64,000 nt of DNA from Larus michahellis (taxonomy: Eukaryota > Chordata > Aves > Charadriiformes > Laridae): the NCBI RefSeq assembly GCF_964199755.1, contig NC_133906.1, positions 10,416,001 to 10,480,000 on the forward strand, written 5' to 3'. The position numbers and the translations under genes were made by a program. The notes beneath the pieces were generated by a model. The model worked only from the letters and a program-made list of their open reading frames with translations, did no database searches and had not been told where the DNA came from. Positions 48,037 to 60,697 of the stretch are shown here, one piece after another (the first letter of the stretch is position 1; the number at the start of each line of letters is the position of its first letter).

Positions 48037-49217
48037 GGCAACACGCTGCTGTTTGAGTGCCTGAGCCTACTGTAGGGCATTGGCAACTGCAGGATAACGG
48101 CTGGCTGGTGAAAAGGTAAATGATTTAAGTTAAAATTACTAATTCACACACTTCATATGTACCGCACAAAGTATTTCTTGGCAAAGGTGTAGCAAAGCAT
48201 TGCGTATGTCTCATGTGCTGGATGACTTAATGCCTTCAGAGATTTTTCAGATGCATTTGCTTCATCTCTGGTGCAAGGAAAAGCTATGTATGTCAAAATA
48301 ATGTCTGTAATGCAGGATGTTTAGCCTTCAGTTGGGCTCTCACCCACCAAATGCTTTTGAACCTCACTCGCATGAGTCATTTCCTTGCATCCCTGTCCCC
48401 AGTGGGGGACAAGAAGGACCCATGGGGCCATGCTGGAAGCGAGGAGAGGACACTCAAGGTCTCTGAACATGGAACCATGTTTCAGATACTTTTTTGGTGC
48501 AGGACCATACTGCAGGTATAAGTCCCAGTTCTACTAATTGCAGGCTCTGGTTCCTCCAAGCTTGTTAGCACAGGGACTGAAGGGAGGGTGAGAAGATACG
48601 GGCAGTAAGCAGTTTGGAAGTGTTAATGGGAAGCAAAGTGTAGCATACGTGTTAAATAGTTTGGAAACCACAAACGTTATCTGAAGGTTGGACTAACAAC
48701 TTCACTAACTCTCACTGGATATATTCGCAAGGCAGCTATATTTGGTGGCAGCAGTAGTTAAACATACGTTCAGATGAAGCTTAGCGCTCCAGTCCTTCAC
48801 ACCTCCAAGTCGCATCATCCTTCGCTGTTCCTGGATTTGGTCTGGAAGCCTGTTCGGGACGTGATGCGAATGCCCTGCTTGCTGAGGGTGAGCGAATCTC
48901 TTCCTTCGCCTGTGCATTTTGTACATCCAGTGCATGTAATGAGCAAACCTGCTGAACGGGTGGTAAATCACAGGTCCCAGCTGGGGGTTAGCACTTTGAG
49001 GGGTGAGGAAGGGGAAAGCTGTCAAATAGCTATTTAAACTTTTTTTCGTAAAGAGTTGGAACTCGCTTGTGAATTGCATGTTGATGACTTGGCTCAGTAA
49101 ATACATAACAGACTGATTTTTTTTGGTAATTTTTTTTGCTACATTCCTACAGAAGTACATTCAAAGAACATAGGTTGCTATAAATACAAGCAATTATTGA
49201 ATAAAGAAATATATTCT

Positions 49218-50384
49218 GTAAAGTCTACTTGGATTTTTGCAAAGCTTTTGACACTGTTTCCCACAGCATTCTCCTGGAGAAACTGGCTGCTCATGGCCTG
49301 GACAGGTGTACTCTTCGCTGGGTAAAAAACTGGCTGGATGGCCGTGCCCAGAGAGTGGTGGTAAATGGAGTTAAATCCAGTTGGTGTCCAGTCACAAGTG
49401 GTGTCCCCCAGGGTTCGGTGCTGGGGCCGGTTCTCTTTAATATCTTTATCAATGATCTGGATGAAGGGATTGAATGCACCCTCAGTAAGTTCGCAGATGA
49501 CACTAAACTGGGCGCGCGTGTTGATCTGCTTGAGGGTAGGTTGGCTCTGCAGAGGGATCTGGACAGGCTGGACCGATGGGCTGAGACCAATGGTATGAGG
49601 TTCAACAAGGCCAAGTGCCGGGTCCTGCACTTGGGTCACAACAACCCCATGCAGCGCTACAGGATTGGGGCAGAATGGCTTGAAAGCAGCTCGACAGAAA
49701 AGGACTTGGGAGTGTTGGTTGACAGCCAGCTGAATATGAGCCAGCAGTGTGCCCAGGTGGCCAAGAAGGCCAACAGCATCCTAGCCTGTATCAGGAATAG
49801 TGTGGTGAGCCGGACTAGGGAAGTGATCATCCCCCTGTACTCGGCACTGGTGAGGCCCCACCTCGAGTACTGCGTTCAGTTTTGGGCCCCTCGCTACAAG
49901 AGGGACATTGAGGTGTTGGAGCGTGTCCAGAGAAGGGCTACAAAGCTGGTGAGGGGTCTGGAGGACAAACCTTATGAAGAACGACTGAGGGAGCTGGGCA
50001 TGTTTAGCTTGGAGAAGAGGAGGCTGAGGGGAGACCTCATCACCCTCTACAACTACCTGAAAGGAGGTTGTAGAGAGATGGGGGCTGACCTCTTCTCCCT
50101 GGTGACAAGTGATAGGACGAGAGGAAACAGGTTCAAGTTACGTCAGGGGAGGTTTAGATTAGATATTAGGAGACATTTTTTCACTGAAAGGGTTATTAAA
50201 CATTGGAATAGGCTGCCCAGGGAGGTGGTGGATTCACCATCTCTGGAGGTGTTTAAAAAAAGGGTAGATGGGGCACTGAGGGACATGGTTTAGAAGTGGC
50301 TCTTGTTAGGGTAGGCTAAAGGTTGGACTCGATGATCTTAAAGGTCCCTTCCAACCTCAACAATTCTATGATTCTATGATTCTA
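49218..50384 (+). mobile_element. 5'-truncated CR1 LINE, sense to UBTD2, little damaged
   Basis: A 1.17-kb CR1 copy runs from within the reverse transcriptase domain through the ORF2 stop, a short 3' UTR containing GGACTCGATGATCTTAAAGG, and a terminal octamer array of two and a half ATTCTATG units (50,363-50,384). The left end is abrupt, as expected of incomplete target-primed reverse transcription. There is no poly(A) tail, which is normal for CR1. I see no clear target-site duplication. The open frame suggests a fairly young insertion compared with the 33-kb copy. Confidence 0.97.
49220..50293 (+). pseudogene. CR1 ORF2 fragment: C-terminal part of the reverse transcriptase protein
   Basis: The frame is open without stops or shifts to TAG at 50,291-50,293. 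It begins at VYLDF, inside reverse transcriptase motif A ([10 protein letters not shown], with the first catalytic Asp at about residue 2 counted from that Leu). It keeps motif B (SGVPQGS, residues 57-63) and motif C (FADDTK, residues 88-93, holding the catalytic Asp pair). After these come the thumb and C-terminal region, including [12 protein letters not shown] and DRTRGNR. A full CR1 ORF2 protein has an N-terminal endonuclease and the fingers motifs; both are missing, so this copy cannot move by itself. There is no native start codon, and the frame would only be read as part of UBTD2 pre-mRNA. Confidence 0.93.
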
Positions 50385-53300
50385 AGTACATATCAATATC
50401 AGATATTATTCTAAGACAGGTTAACATGCTGATTTGAGATAAATTCTCTTACTCGTTTGTGCGTTGATATTTCACATCTGTAGATCTCTATTGTATCTTT
50501 ATCCAAATCTAAAACTAGTTCTGGCGCCAAACAGCTTGAATTGCAACAGAAAACCACATGTGTATTGAAATCATATTGCTTGATTAAAGTCACATGCTTT
50601 AAAGCAGTCACGTATTGTATGGCCTCACGCTGATGGTACTTAATGCAACGTCCCATCGCTGCCTTCACGCAACCGAAACAAGCGCATTCGTTGTACGTAA
50701 CCAAGACGCTCCAGCTGCTGCACTGATGCTACAGCACAAAAATAGCTCCAAAAATACTACAGGCTCAGTTTTTGGCTTTAACTGAAACTTCTTTGGAATG
50801 GAGCGAGAGGGAATACACAGTTTTAGTCTCTCCTCTGGGAGGAAAAAGGAGCAGCAGCATTGTCAGAACAAGTGAGCATGGATATTGCGGTTTGGTATTG
50901 CAAGGCAATACCGGAATGAGAGTCCTGTAGGTGTAAATAATCCTCTAGTTCTTGAACTCTGATTCATGATAGAGACTTCGTAAACCAGTGTGCGTTTTCT
51001 CAAAATGAGAAAAAAAAATCCAGCATTTTTGGATTGTTCCAGCAATCCAACAAACAGAAAGATTATTTTCCTATAAACCTCTAAAAACAATTTAACTGTA
51101 TTTGGGCTATGTTTTTTTTCTTCTAAATGGCATGAACCCTTAGAAAACATACCAGGTGCATCTCAACTGTGACAGAACTGCCCAGGCCACCACCACCTTG
51201 GGGTGATGTAAAGAAATAATGTCATGCGTTCAGATACAGGTTTCAAAAAGCTGTTCTACCTTTTGTTTCTTACCAAGAGAAACACTACCAAAATATGCTT
51301 TTTAGAGTTAAAGAAGACTTCAGCGTTCCGTGACCTTGTGGATCTTTCATGGATGTTGTCCTGCTGGTCTCTTCTTAAAATTATGCTTCTTCCACTTATA
51401 GCTGGAATCGTCCTATTCCTGAGTGCAGGCTGTAGGCCTTTTGGGTCTTTTTTGGGCTAGCTGATGAATACTGAATACATTGGATCAAAGGAACAATACT
51501 GGCCCCAAAGAGTTTACAGTGTGATAATTGACCCTTATTGGTTTGGTGGAAGCAACTTCTGCACTGTCCTTACGCGTTTTTTTTGGTGAAGTAAGTTTGA
51601 CCAGAAGGGAATTCTTGACTCCTAACCCTACCGTCTCGCTACTGTTTTTACCTTGCCTATTTAGCAGTAATTAATGCTCCGAGGTTCCCACGTTTTATAA
51701 GGTACCATCTAGCTTCTGCATTGCTTGGCTTCGTAGTCCTTCACTCACTGAAGTCCAGTAAGTAGAATGTTAGTAGAGCTGAGTATTGAGACCTGTATGT
51801 GCTTTGTCTCCTTCGGATGTCTCATGCCCTTTCGAGTAGAGTGGCTGGTCTGCTGTGCACCAATTCTCCTGAATACCATTCTTTCTCATAATTAGATTTA
51901 AGTTGGGGAGGAGGAGAAGTCATGGCTTATGGTTAAATTACTGCTCTAGCTTTTTAGGCAGCTTGAGAAGTGAAATACTCTGCTGTTTTTTTGGGGAGTT
52001 AGTGCCCAGCAGCGGGGAAAACACGGCAACCCTATTTGAGTAAGAGGAATTTGGGTTCCTCGTTTGTCTTTAACATAAGAGGGTGTCATTTAGTGCTGCT
52101 GGTGAAGTCTTCCAAGCCTTTTTTATGCAAGTCAGTTATGCAGGAACTGCTTACCAAACCGTCTGGAAGTAGAAATTTGAGGGTGCATTAGTTGAAGCCC
52201 AAGTGAAACACCCTCCTTGTGCCCGTCCTGCTGATGGGTTCTGTGTAACCACTTCACCTTGGAGTAGCGATTATGCATGCGGAATGGGTGGGCTCTTTGA
52301 CGCTCCCCTTTCCCAACCTTCATCCGTCCCAGGACATGATCAGTCATGATCAGTTCTCAGGGAGCAACTTCTTCTCAAGAATTAACGAGTAAACATATTT
52401 AAAACAGTACTTACCACAGCTTCCTCAAAATCCTGCATCGGAAAATAACCAAGTATTTCTTTTGCATTCTATATAACTGTTCGCTTAATGGAATATGACT
52501 TTTTCTGGCTTTATCCATCCCAAAGAAGACAGGTGTTTTATCTGAAGAATGCAAGTGCCATTTTTTTTACTCCAATTATGTTCTTTCTGATGATTATATT
52601 CAGGGAAAAATGGTATGCCGCTGGACTACACAAGAAACAGCATTACCATTTTATCTTATTGTGCTGGGAAACTTATTACCAAAAGTTAATCATTTGCATT
52701 GAGCTCCACATTGGCTAGGAAAATATTATAGATACTTGGGGGTGGGGGAGGAAGCATTTCAATTCCTGCCAGTGTCTCTTGGCAGGCTACATCCAGAGAT
52801 ATGCTGAGCATGCTGCTATCTGATTATCAACCCTTTTTAATAAAAAAGGTTTTTTTATTAAAGTAATGACAACTCAGCTTAAAACAAGGTTGTGCAAAGT
52901 CCAAAATGGCAGTGCCAGCAAAGGCTTCTATATTTCCTAGTTCAGTGCCGTGTCAAACTGAATATTCTGTCTTAGAAATTCTACCAACTGATCTAATCTT
53001 GTCTTAAAACTCTTCCCAGGTTTGCCTACTCGAGTATGCTGTCGCTATCTGATTGTTCTGCCTGCCAAATTTCCAAGCTGAATTCATCTGCCATTGATAA
53101 AGTGCACTTCTAGCTGTTCAGTACAGTCACCCTTCCTTCTTTCACGTTTCATTTCATTATTTTAAATTAATATGAGGATTTTTTTCCAGCTGAAGGAACT
53201 CCTGCCATGCAATTCAGATTTAGGTATCTGCACCATTTCTTTTCTTGTTCTTATTTTGAGACTTTGCAACTTTCACTTGTTTATGTTGAAGGTTAGTAAC

Positions 53301-56300
53301 TAAGTAACCCTTTCTCTCACAAAACAAATATTTATCTATCAAGGTATGTCAGTGCAGATTATTATGTATTGAAGTCAATTTTGATGCTAAATAATGAGCT
53401 TCTGTGAACGAGCTCTTTTCAGCTGGGGGAGCTGGGGTGAGTGCTACTCAGACATTAATGTTTTCTGGTGCATTTTTCTCATCGTCATGCGTAGCTTTTA
53501 CACACGTCCAAACCTTTGGATTTCACAGCTTTCCCCTCCTCTGTGGCTAATATTACAGCCGGCTCTTTTTGTGGAAATACAGTTGAGGCTGAGTACCAGC
53601 TGCTTTGTTGACCAGTCTTTAAATGTTCCAAGCACTAGTTTTTCCATGCAGTGTGAATGCTGAAAACATACGTATTTCAATGGCTTTCTTGGAGTGGCCG
53701 TTTGGATGGAGGGCTCGGGACAGTTTGGATCAGCTCCTGATGTTCCAGGTGTAGGTTTCTAACAAAGTGGAAGACACAAGCTCTTCTTTGAGGTAAATGC
53801 TGTGCTTGAGGGAGAGGAAATTACAGCTCTGTCATAAAAACAGGGGTTGGTTCAGAATACTAGAGATCAAACCTCCAGGTTTAGTATGAAGAGAACATGC
53901 ACAGAGGATTACTTTTCCTATGTGATTTTTCCAACCATCTCTAAGTAGTTGGTATTCATCTTGGATATACCCCAGCAAAGATTACTCTTCCCACAGCAAA
54001 GGAGTCTCTTGTTTCTTACTGCCTTTCTGATTATTATTTTTAATAGCCTCTGTTGCTAGTAGTGTCTAAATATTGCTGTAATAGGGAGGGTCCTGGACAC
54101 TGGCCATAGTTTTATGAACCAAAGCTACAGCTTAAAAAGTAAGCAGGAGAGAAACTACTGTTGGAAGAAATCGCTGCCTGGGGCTTGGCCTGAGCTGAGC
54201 AGAGCTGCTCGCGTCCCAGAGTATGCTTTCCATTCCTAGTTTTGATATCGGCTTTTAAAAGCAAGGAAACTTAACTACTTTCTTAGTGTATTTATTCTGT
54301 TCCCTGGGGGGATCTGACTGTGTTTCTTTCATGTTTACAACTTGATTGCTACTGGGATGGAGTCTGAAATGCAGCCCCAGTTCTGCTGAGTGCAGGGTTT
54401 GAGGCGCCCTCAATCAGAGCTGCAGAAGCAGCACTTCATGGGCACCGTTTGCTCATTAGAGCACAGTAATTACTGCAGCGAGCTGGGTGAATCAGGAATG
54501 TACTTGCATCCAGCCATTTTTTGTGAATTCTTCTTTTAACTGCTATAGCCAGCAATCGGTGTTCTTGGGGTTTTTTTTCCCCATTGCTCTCAGAAGCCGC
54601 TCCCCCTAAATGAAATAGTTATACCTGTACTGAAAAACCAGGGGAGGCCTGGCATCTTGTTTTCTAATGGCTGAAAGAAGAATCTTTTTTTGGTAATGCA
54701 TTCTCCCTCATTACCAGTCAAAGTTCTCATCCCTAAATTTGAAGCTAGGCTTATTTTCCCTTAAACTAAGGGGAGAAGAGGTGAGAAGAGGGTCTGTCTA
54801 ATACTGTAGACTTCTGCCTTAACTCAGAACCAAAGACTTTTCCTACAGAAACTTAACTCTCAAGTCCAGAATCAACATACACTTAATCTGCTATTACAGC
54901 GCTCATGTCTTAAATTATGTGAAAAAGTAGGAAAAGTGCATCTATCCTGACAAACAATACTAGTTTTGCTTTACGAGTAGACGATGAGTAGATGATGACA
55001 CTGGAGAAATGAGCTCCTTCGAGCGTTATGGTGAGTACCTTTTTAGAAAAGACAAGTGTAGTCCATGGTCAAAACCTACTTCATCTGTTACTGGATACGT
55101 AACAGCCGACACCATTGCCAACATAATCATTGCACTGCCAGTTTTTAGCTTGCTCTGAGTTGTTGAGAATTAAATGCATTTTAAATCAAATTATGTTCCG
55201 TAGTGATCCCTTCGTTTGAAAGGAAGAGGAGTTACTTAAGGGATGTGCTGTTGTGTGTGTTGGAAATGCTGCCCTTCAGTACAGAACAAGCATCGCTCAA
55301 TCCATTTAATAGAGCTAAAGACTCCCGTGCTCAGGGACTTCAGAAAGAGATCAAATGAATTTGCTGAAGGTGGAAGGGCTCTGGCTACTTTAATCTATCT
55401 TTATTTGAGCAATTTAAATGAAGAGGGCGTTTTCCTGTGCCTGCTCCAAGGTCTTTCCATCCCATGGAAGGTAGGAGGCTCCTGCAGAAGGAGGTTCACA
55501 GCAGAAGCGGATGTCTGCTCTCAGCATTGCTCGGAGGAGGCTGCATTGTTTATGCTCCTAATTCAGGTACCTTCAGTTAAATGCTTACAAGTTGGATTGC
55601 ATCAATAATCCTTGACCATAGGCTAGAATAGGTCTATTTTTTCCCCTCAGTACATCCACCGGGGGTTAAAATGACCTTGAAAGGATGTAGTTTTAAGGCT
55701 ACTTTGTTGAAGTGCTTCCATTTAATGGTAGAGTTTTATTTTTGCCTGGATGTATGAGACATACTTATATATAGAGAGAGGTTGCAACAAAGGCTTGCAT
55801 ATTTTTCATTTTAGGTTAGGAAGATGGATCATAGCTTTCTAATTATCCAAGCAATACACTAGTGTCCTTATGTATTATTGCTTGTCTCTAACTCTGGGAT
55901 AAATACATTTTTTCTTAACAAAAGGCGAACTTGAAAGGTAGGAGTTCCTTACGGCTGAGAGCTTAGTATGTCTAAAATAGCCAGACATACGTATTTTTCA
56001 AAAGGCAGCTTGATCTTCTGAAGTTGCCTGGGCATTATTAGTAAATTGTGCCTAAAATATTGTAGATAAATTTTGTTCAGTTTTAAGAAATCCTGCTTGC
56101 AGATGGTGCTTCAGTTTCGTTAACTTTCATCTGTTAAGAAATTTTTAAAGGCTTTTTAATATCCAGCCTGTCCTGTAAACTATATCAGTATTCATCTGAG
56201 CAATACTGAGAAGTAACTAAACTTGTAGAATATGCCCAACTTGTCCTCTGCTAAAAAAAACCCAAGCAGACGAAAACCCCCCCCAAACCGTTGAACGCAA

Positions 56301-59300
56301 GAGTTCGTGGTCACATCATCCTGGTGTGCTACTGGTTCTTGCCATCTCGCATTACGCACAAGAAGTGCACAGAAGAGGAAGTTCTCTGCATTTACCATCA
56401 AAAGAAGGATTATTCAAAGGTAATGGTGCTAATTAATGATGTAATTATTATCATTAGGCTATTGTTACTTATTAAATTAAGTAACAAAACAGTATAGAAA
56501 GTAAGTCCTTAGTCTTACTACAGGAGAATAGTTAGCGGAAATTTTTTTTTTTAATTCTTGGGTACGATTTGTTTTCCCTTTTTAAGTATTGGAAAACAAA
56601 TGGGAACTTTATTCAACCTGTGTGATGACCCCTCCTTCTGTGTGGTGGTGCTTCTCTCCCTGAAATCTCTTACCTTGGAGATTGCAGTTGAAAACAAGTT
56701 CTGACTATGAAAACTCAACTCGTGTGTTTTAGCCTTCTTTCCAAGACCTGCATAACTAAATGTCCTTGGAAACCAGAGGCAAGAGGAGGGGTGTCACCCT
56801 GTCTGTGTAGAGTAGCAGCGTACAGAAGGGATGTGGCACCTTATGGCAATGGAGAGGAACTGGATGAGACACGGGGTGGGATGTGTGGATGGGTGGTGGG
56901 GAAATTATTCAACTTTGCTTTCACTCAGAAATAGGCGGTCTTTATCCTGCTTCCATGCTCTCAGGTGATCCTAATGTGGAGCTTCCCTCTCTGAACTGCT
57001 CTAATTTCTGGCTTTTGGTTTTGTTTTCCTCCCGTGTTTTGTAATCTCCAGCATCTTCAGCTGGAGAACCGAGCTGTCGGTCAGTTGCTATAAGCTGCTT
57101 CTGGGTCCCCAAAGCTCCTGTAAGTAACTGCTTTCATTTTATCACTTAATGCAGTTACTTAAGCAGATCCCAGTGTCTGCTTTAGATGCTGTGGCTGTTT
57201 TACACATGGTTTTAAGGCAAATTCCTAACCTTCCCATGGTGTGAAAATGAAATGTAGGGTTGGTCCCACCGCAGGTTTTGGCAGGAGTTAATTTTCAAGC
57301 AGATAGTTCCACATGTATCTTCAGTTGTTCTTTACCATATGTTCAGACCTCTGGTGGGGGGGTGAGGAGGAGTAGACTTTCTCAGCATCCCCAGACAACT
57401 GCTGATATCTCCGTATCACTCTTGTCTGAGAAGCCCAAGTGTTGCACCTTTGAGCTATTGATGCTGCTTGGCCTTTACACCCATTCATAGACCTTCCATC
57501 TACTGAGCTTTCTCCAGTCTTAGCTGTTAGAGTTTCTTGGAGAATTATTATCTAGAAGAACAGATAAGAATTCAGTTTCAAAATTGCTTATCTAAAAATC
57601 TAACTCACATCATCATTTTTCCTTAGCTGTTTTTTCCCTCTCCCCTTGTTTTAGATGACATGCAGTTGAACTCAAGGCTGGGGTTTACTTAGGCTGTGAG
57701 CGTATATACTGCCATGAATAAATTTTCAAGCTTAGTAACTGGATTGTGGATCCAGAAAGTAGTGACTGTAGAAATGAAGTAAATGACGGGTTTTGGTTTT
57801 CACTGGGGCTTTAAGCCACCAGTCTGTCAGACTTCTGCCCTTCAGAAGTTCAGTGTGCACAGTCAAATGTATGAACATTAAAATGGACCTAGTTCTTCCC
57901 TTATCTTGCTGTTTGGGAGCACCTGGAGGTTCAGTAATGTGATCATTTAGCTTCTGTGGTCATACGAATTTGTTAATGTGGCGAATTGGTTTTTACTGAT
58001 GGGAAACAAGGGACAGCAGGGGAGGAGAACGAGTCCTGATAATTAAAGTACTGTAGCACGTAGAAACCTCTGTGAACAAAGTCTTTTGTGCTAAGGGCAG
58101 CTGAAATATAGAGGGGGGGGTTGTTACTTTGGGGTTTTTTGTTTGTTTGTTTTTAATCAACCTGCTGCAGAAATGAAATCTCACCCTTGCGAGGCCTTGG
58201 AGTTTTTTATCCAGTGGCTGTAAACTTGCCAGGAAGGACAAATATTCCAGAAAGATGGGCTTGGTGATAGATGGAATACCAGGTTCCACATTCTGGGGGA
58301 GTCTCGAGTGACGCTGTGGTGTTGTGACTTGTGTTGTGTGACCTTAAAGGGTAAACATCAATAAGTGGGGTACTCATTTTTCTGCTCCTAAGTCACTGGT
58401 GTGCTGGTGATGTGTACGGCAGGACTGACTTGACAGCTATTAAAGAAGACGTTAACCACCTACCGTTCAGAGCTAGTTGAGAGAGTACTTTGCAGAAAGA
58501 AGCTTGACATCTGAGGAGCCTGGAGAATGCATTATCCCACCGTTACACATCTGCCCGCAGCTGCGGGTGCTTAGCAGGGCTGTGTACCCGCAGGTCGGCT
58601 CCTTCAGCTTGCAGTGGCAGACACACCGCTCGGAAATTGCCAGGGCATAGTCCCTGGGAACACGAGTGGTAGGTTTTACTTAGACACTAAGTTAAAACGC
58701 TTCTTAAATGGGAACCAAGTTGAAAGCATCTAAAAATTGGTACAGAAGTAACTTGTAATGAGAGTGAAATTGTAATTTTATCATGAAAAACTACCTTGTA
58801 AAGTAGAGCTTAGTAAAGCAGCAAGTATCGTTCTAAGAAATACCATTTCTTAGATGAAATCTTTAAATGTTTCCTTATGTGTCTTTCACCTGTTCCTTAA
58901 ACCGAGCAATTGCCTTTCAGTTTTCCAAATTGCACCTGTGGAACGTAATACAGAACTGTAAAATTAAGTCATTAAGATAATGTATGTTTGGTATGTGTGT
59001 CAGGTAAGATTCCTATTTTCAGCTTACACTGATCTCTTAATTAACTGATGAGCTTAAGTAGCTGAGATACAGTAATAGTGCATTTAGTTAATTGGCTAAT
59101 GTGAAACTTTATCCCTGCCAATAACTGTGATGCTGGAATAAATTCAAGACATGGTGTTAGATCCTGTAACTAAGCTAATTTAATCATTGGTCATTGTAAA
59201 AACAGTTACCAACTTGGAGGGTTGTTTGTTCAGTCCCTTCTGGAATTTGTGACTGCTGTGCATGGCAGGAGTGATACGGCAAGCAGTGCCACGTTCACCT

Positions 59301-60675
59301 AAGTATTCATTAGGAACATTAAATTGGCCATCTGTCTTGTGCATTATACCTTGGAATACACAGACCGTGTTAAATTCCAAATTTTGGTGGAAGGGTTTAA
59401 TGCAACATCGGCCTATGCAAATTAACACTGTAGTGAGATGGGGTATGAAAATTGCGCTGACTTCTGCAGCTCCTCCTAAGCAATTTTACTTTAGGGGAAC
59501 CCTATGAATTTCTAGGATCTCTGTTGGTTTTAAAATTTTCCTAGGTAGCGTTGAGCCATAGTGGTGACTTAAAAACGTTTAAATTATGTTGAAACTAGTT
59601 CTGAATCTCCATGGCGCTGGCAGAACTTGTTTCTGTTGGGGCACTGAAGTGCGCCAGCTCCTCCCTTGCTGTTCTTCCTCCTGACCCAGCAAATGGGCAA
59701 AGCGCTGCAGAACTCTGGGTTTATGATGGAGTAAATTCACTGCTGGCATCGTCCAGAAAGTCTTCAGAAGTTGCAGCATCGTGCGTACAGAGGCAGTGTG
59801 CGGGTCTGCGGAGGAGGGTGTGCTGGCTGGCTTTCAGCACCCTTGCACCTCATCAGGGTGGAGCTGGCTGCACTGTTAAAGAAAATTATCAGCTTAATAT
59901 TCTTTATAATTCTGGCAGGAAGAAAGATAAGGCTGCCTTTGATTATTTTTTTTTTTTTAATGAAAATTGTGCTAGTGTTGGAAGTACTCATGGTGCGTTA
60001 AACACAGACCAGATGTACAGCAGATGTCCCTGTCTGTCACTTACCGAACTCGGAGAATTTGTGATGACCTTGTGTGGTCGGTCTGTGGCTGTGTGGCAGA
60101 GGCTGGCGCTGGCCCCACTGCTCCCATGGCTTGGGCCAAAATAAAGCAAAGCTTCAGTTTAAACACCCCTGAGGCAGATCCTGATTTGTGCCTTGCTCGA
60201 AACGCACAGAACTTGGCGGTTCACATGTGGAGAAGCACTTGCAGCACTTCCAACTGTAAGTTTTTTGACGGGGCGGATGTCAGCCTCTGTAAACGTCTTT
60301 AAATCTTTCTTCAGCAGTTTGTATAGGTGCTTGTTATGCAGCGGTCAGAGGGAGAATTATCAAGGAGGAGAGGGGCCTTGGAGCCAGGACAATGTTCATT
60401 TGCAGCTGGGAATGCTAGATCTTTCCTTGTATTAAATCCATGCTAGCCGATGAGACTGCTCCGTGCTGCTGGCGTGGAGCGGCAGCCTGGTGCCGGCGTC
60501 ACAGCGATGTTCTGGTGTGGAGCTGGCCCGTCGGAGGAACTTTCCGCTTTATCTGATGTGTCTAAAGTTCCCCTGTTAACTGAATGGAGGGGAAGATACA
60601 AAAGGGTTTTAGTACTTCAAAAGTGAAGTTGCTGAGTTACATTCTTCCTCATGATGGGAGACAGAAAGCACTGCG

Positions 60676-60697
60676 GTGTTTTTCATTTTAGGTAAGC
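60676..60697 (+). other. Candidate recursive splice site in UBTD2 intron 1
   Basis: A pyrimidine-rich stretch ending TTTCATTTTAG at 60,691 is joined directly to GTAAGC at 60,692-60,697. This fits the (Y)nNAG|GTAAG form of a ratchet-point 'zero-length exon' used to remove long introns in steps. Both halves are good, the orientation is sense, and the intron is long. Use cannot be shown from sequence alone. Confidence 0.35.

Noticed and set aside
49178..49639. Minus-strand frames of 107-153 codons over the CR1
   Set aside because: They are shadows of the CR1 reverse transcriptase frame on the opposite strand.
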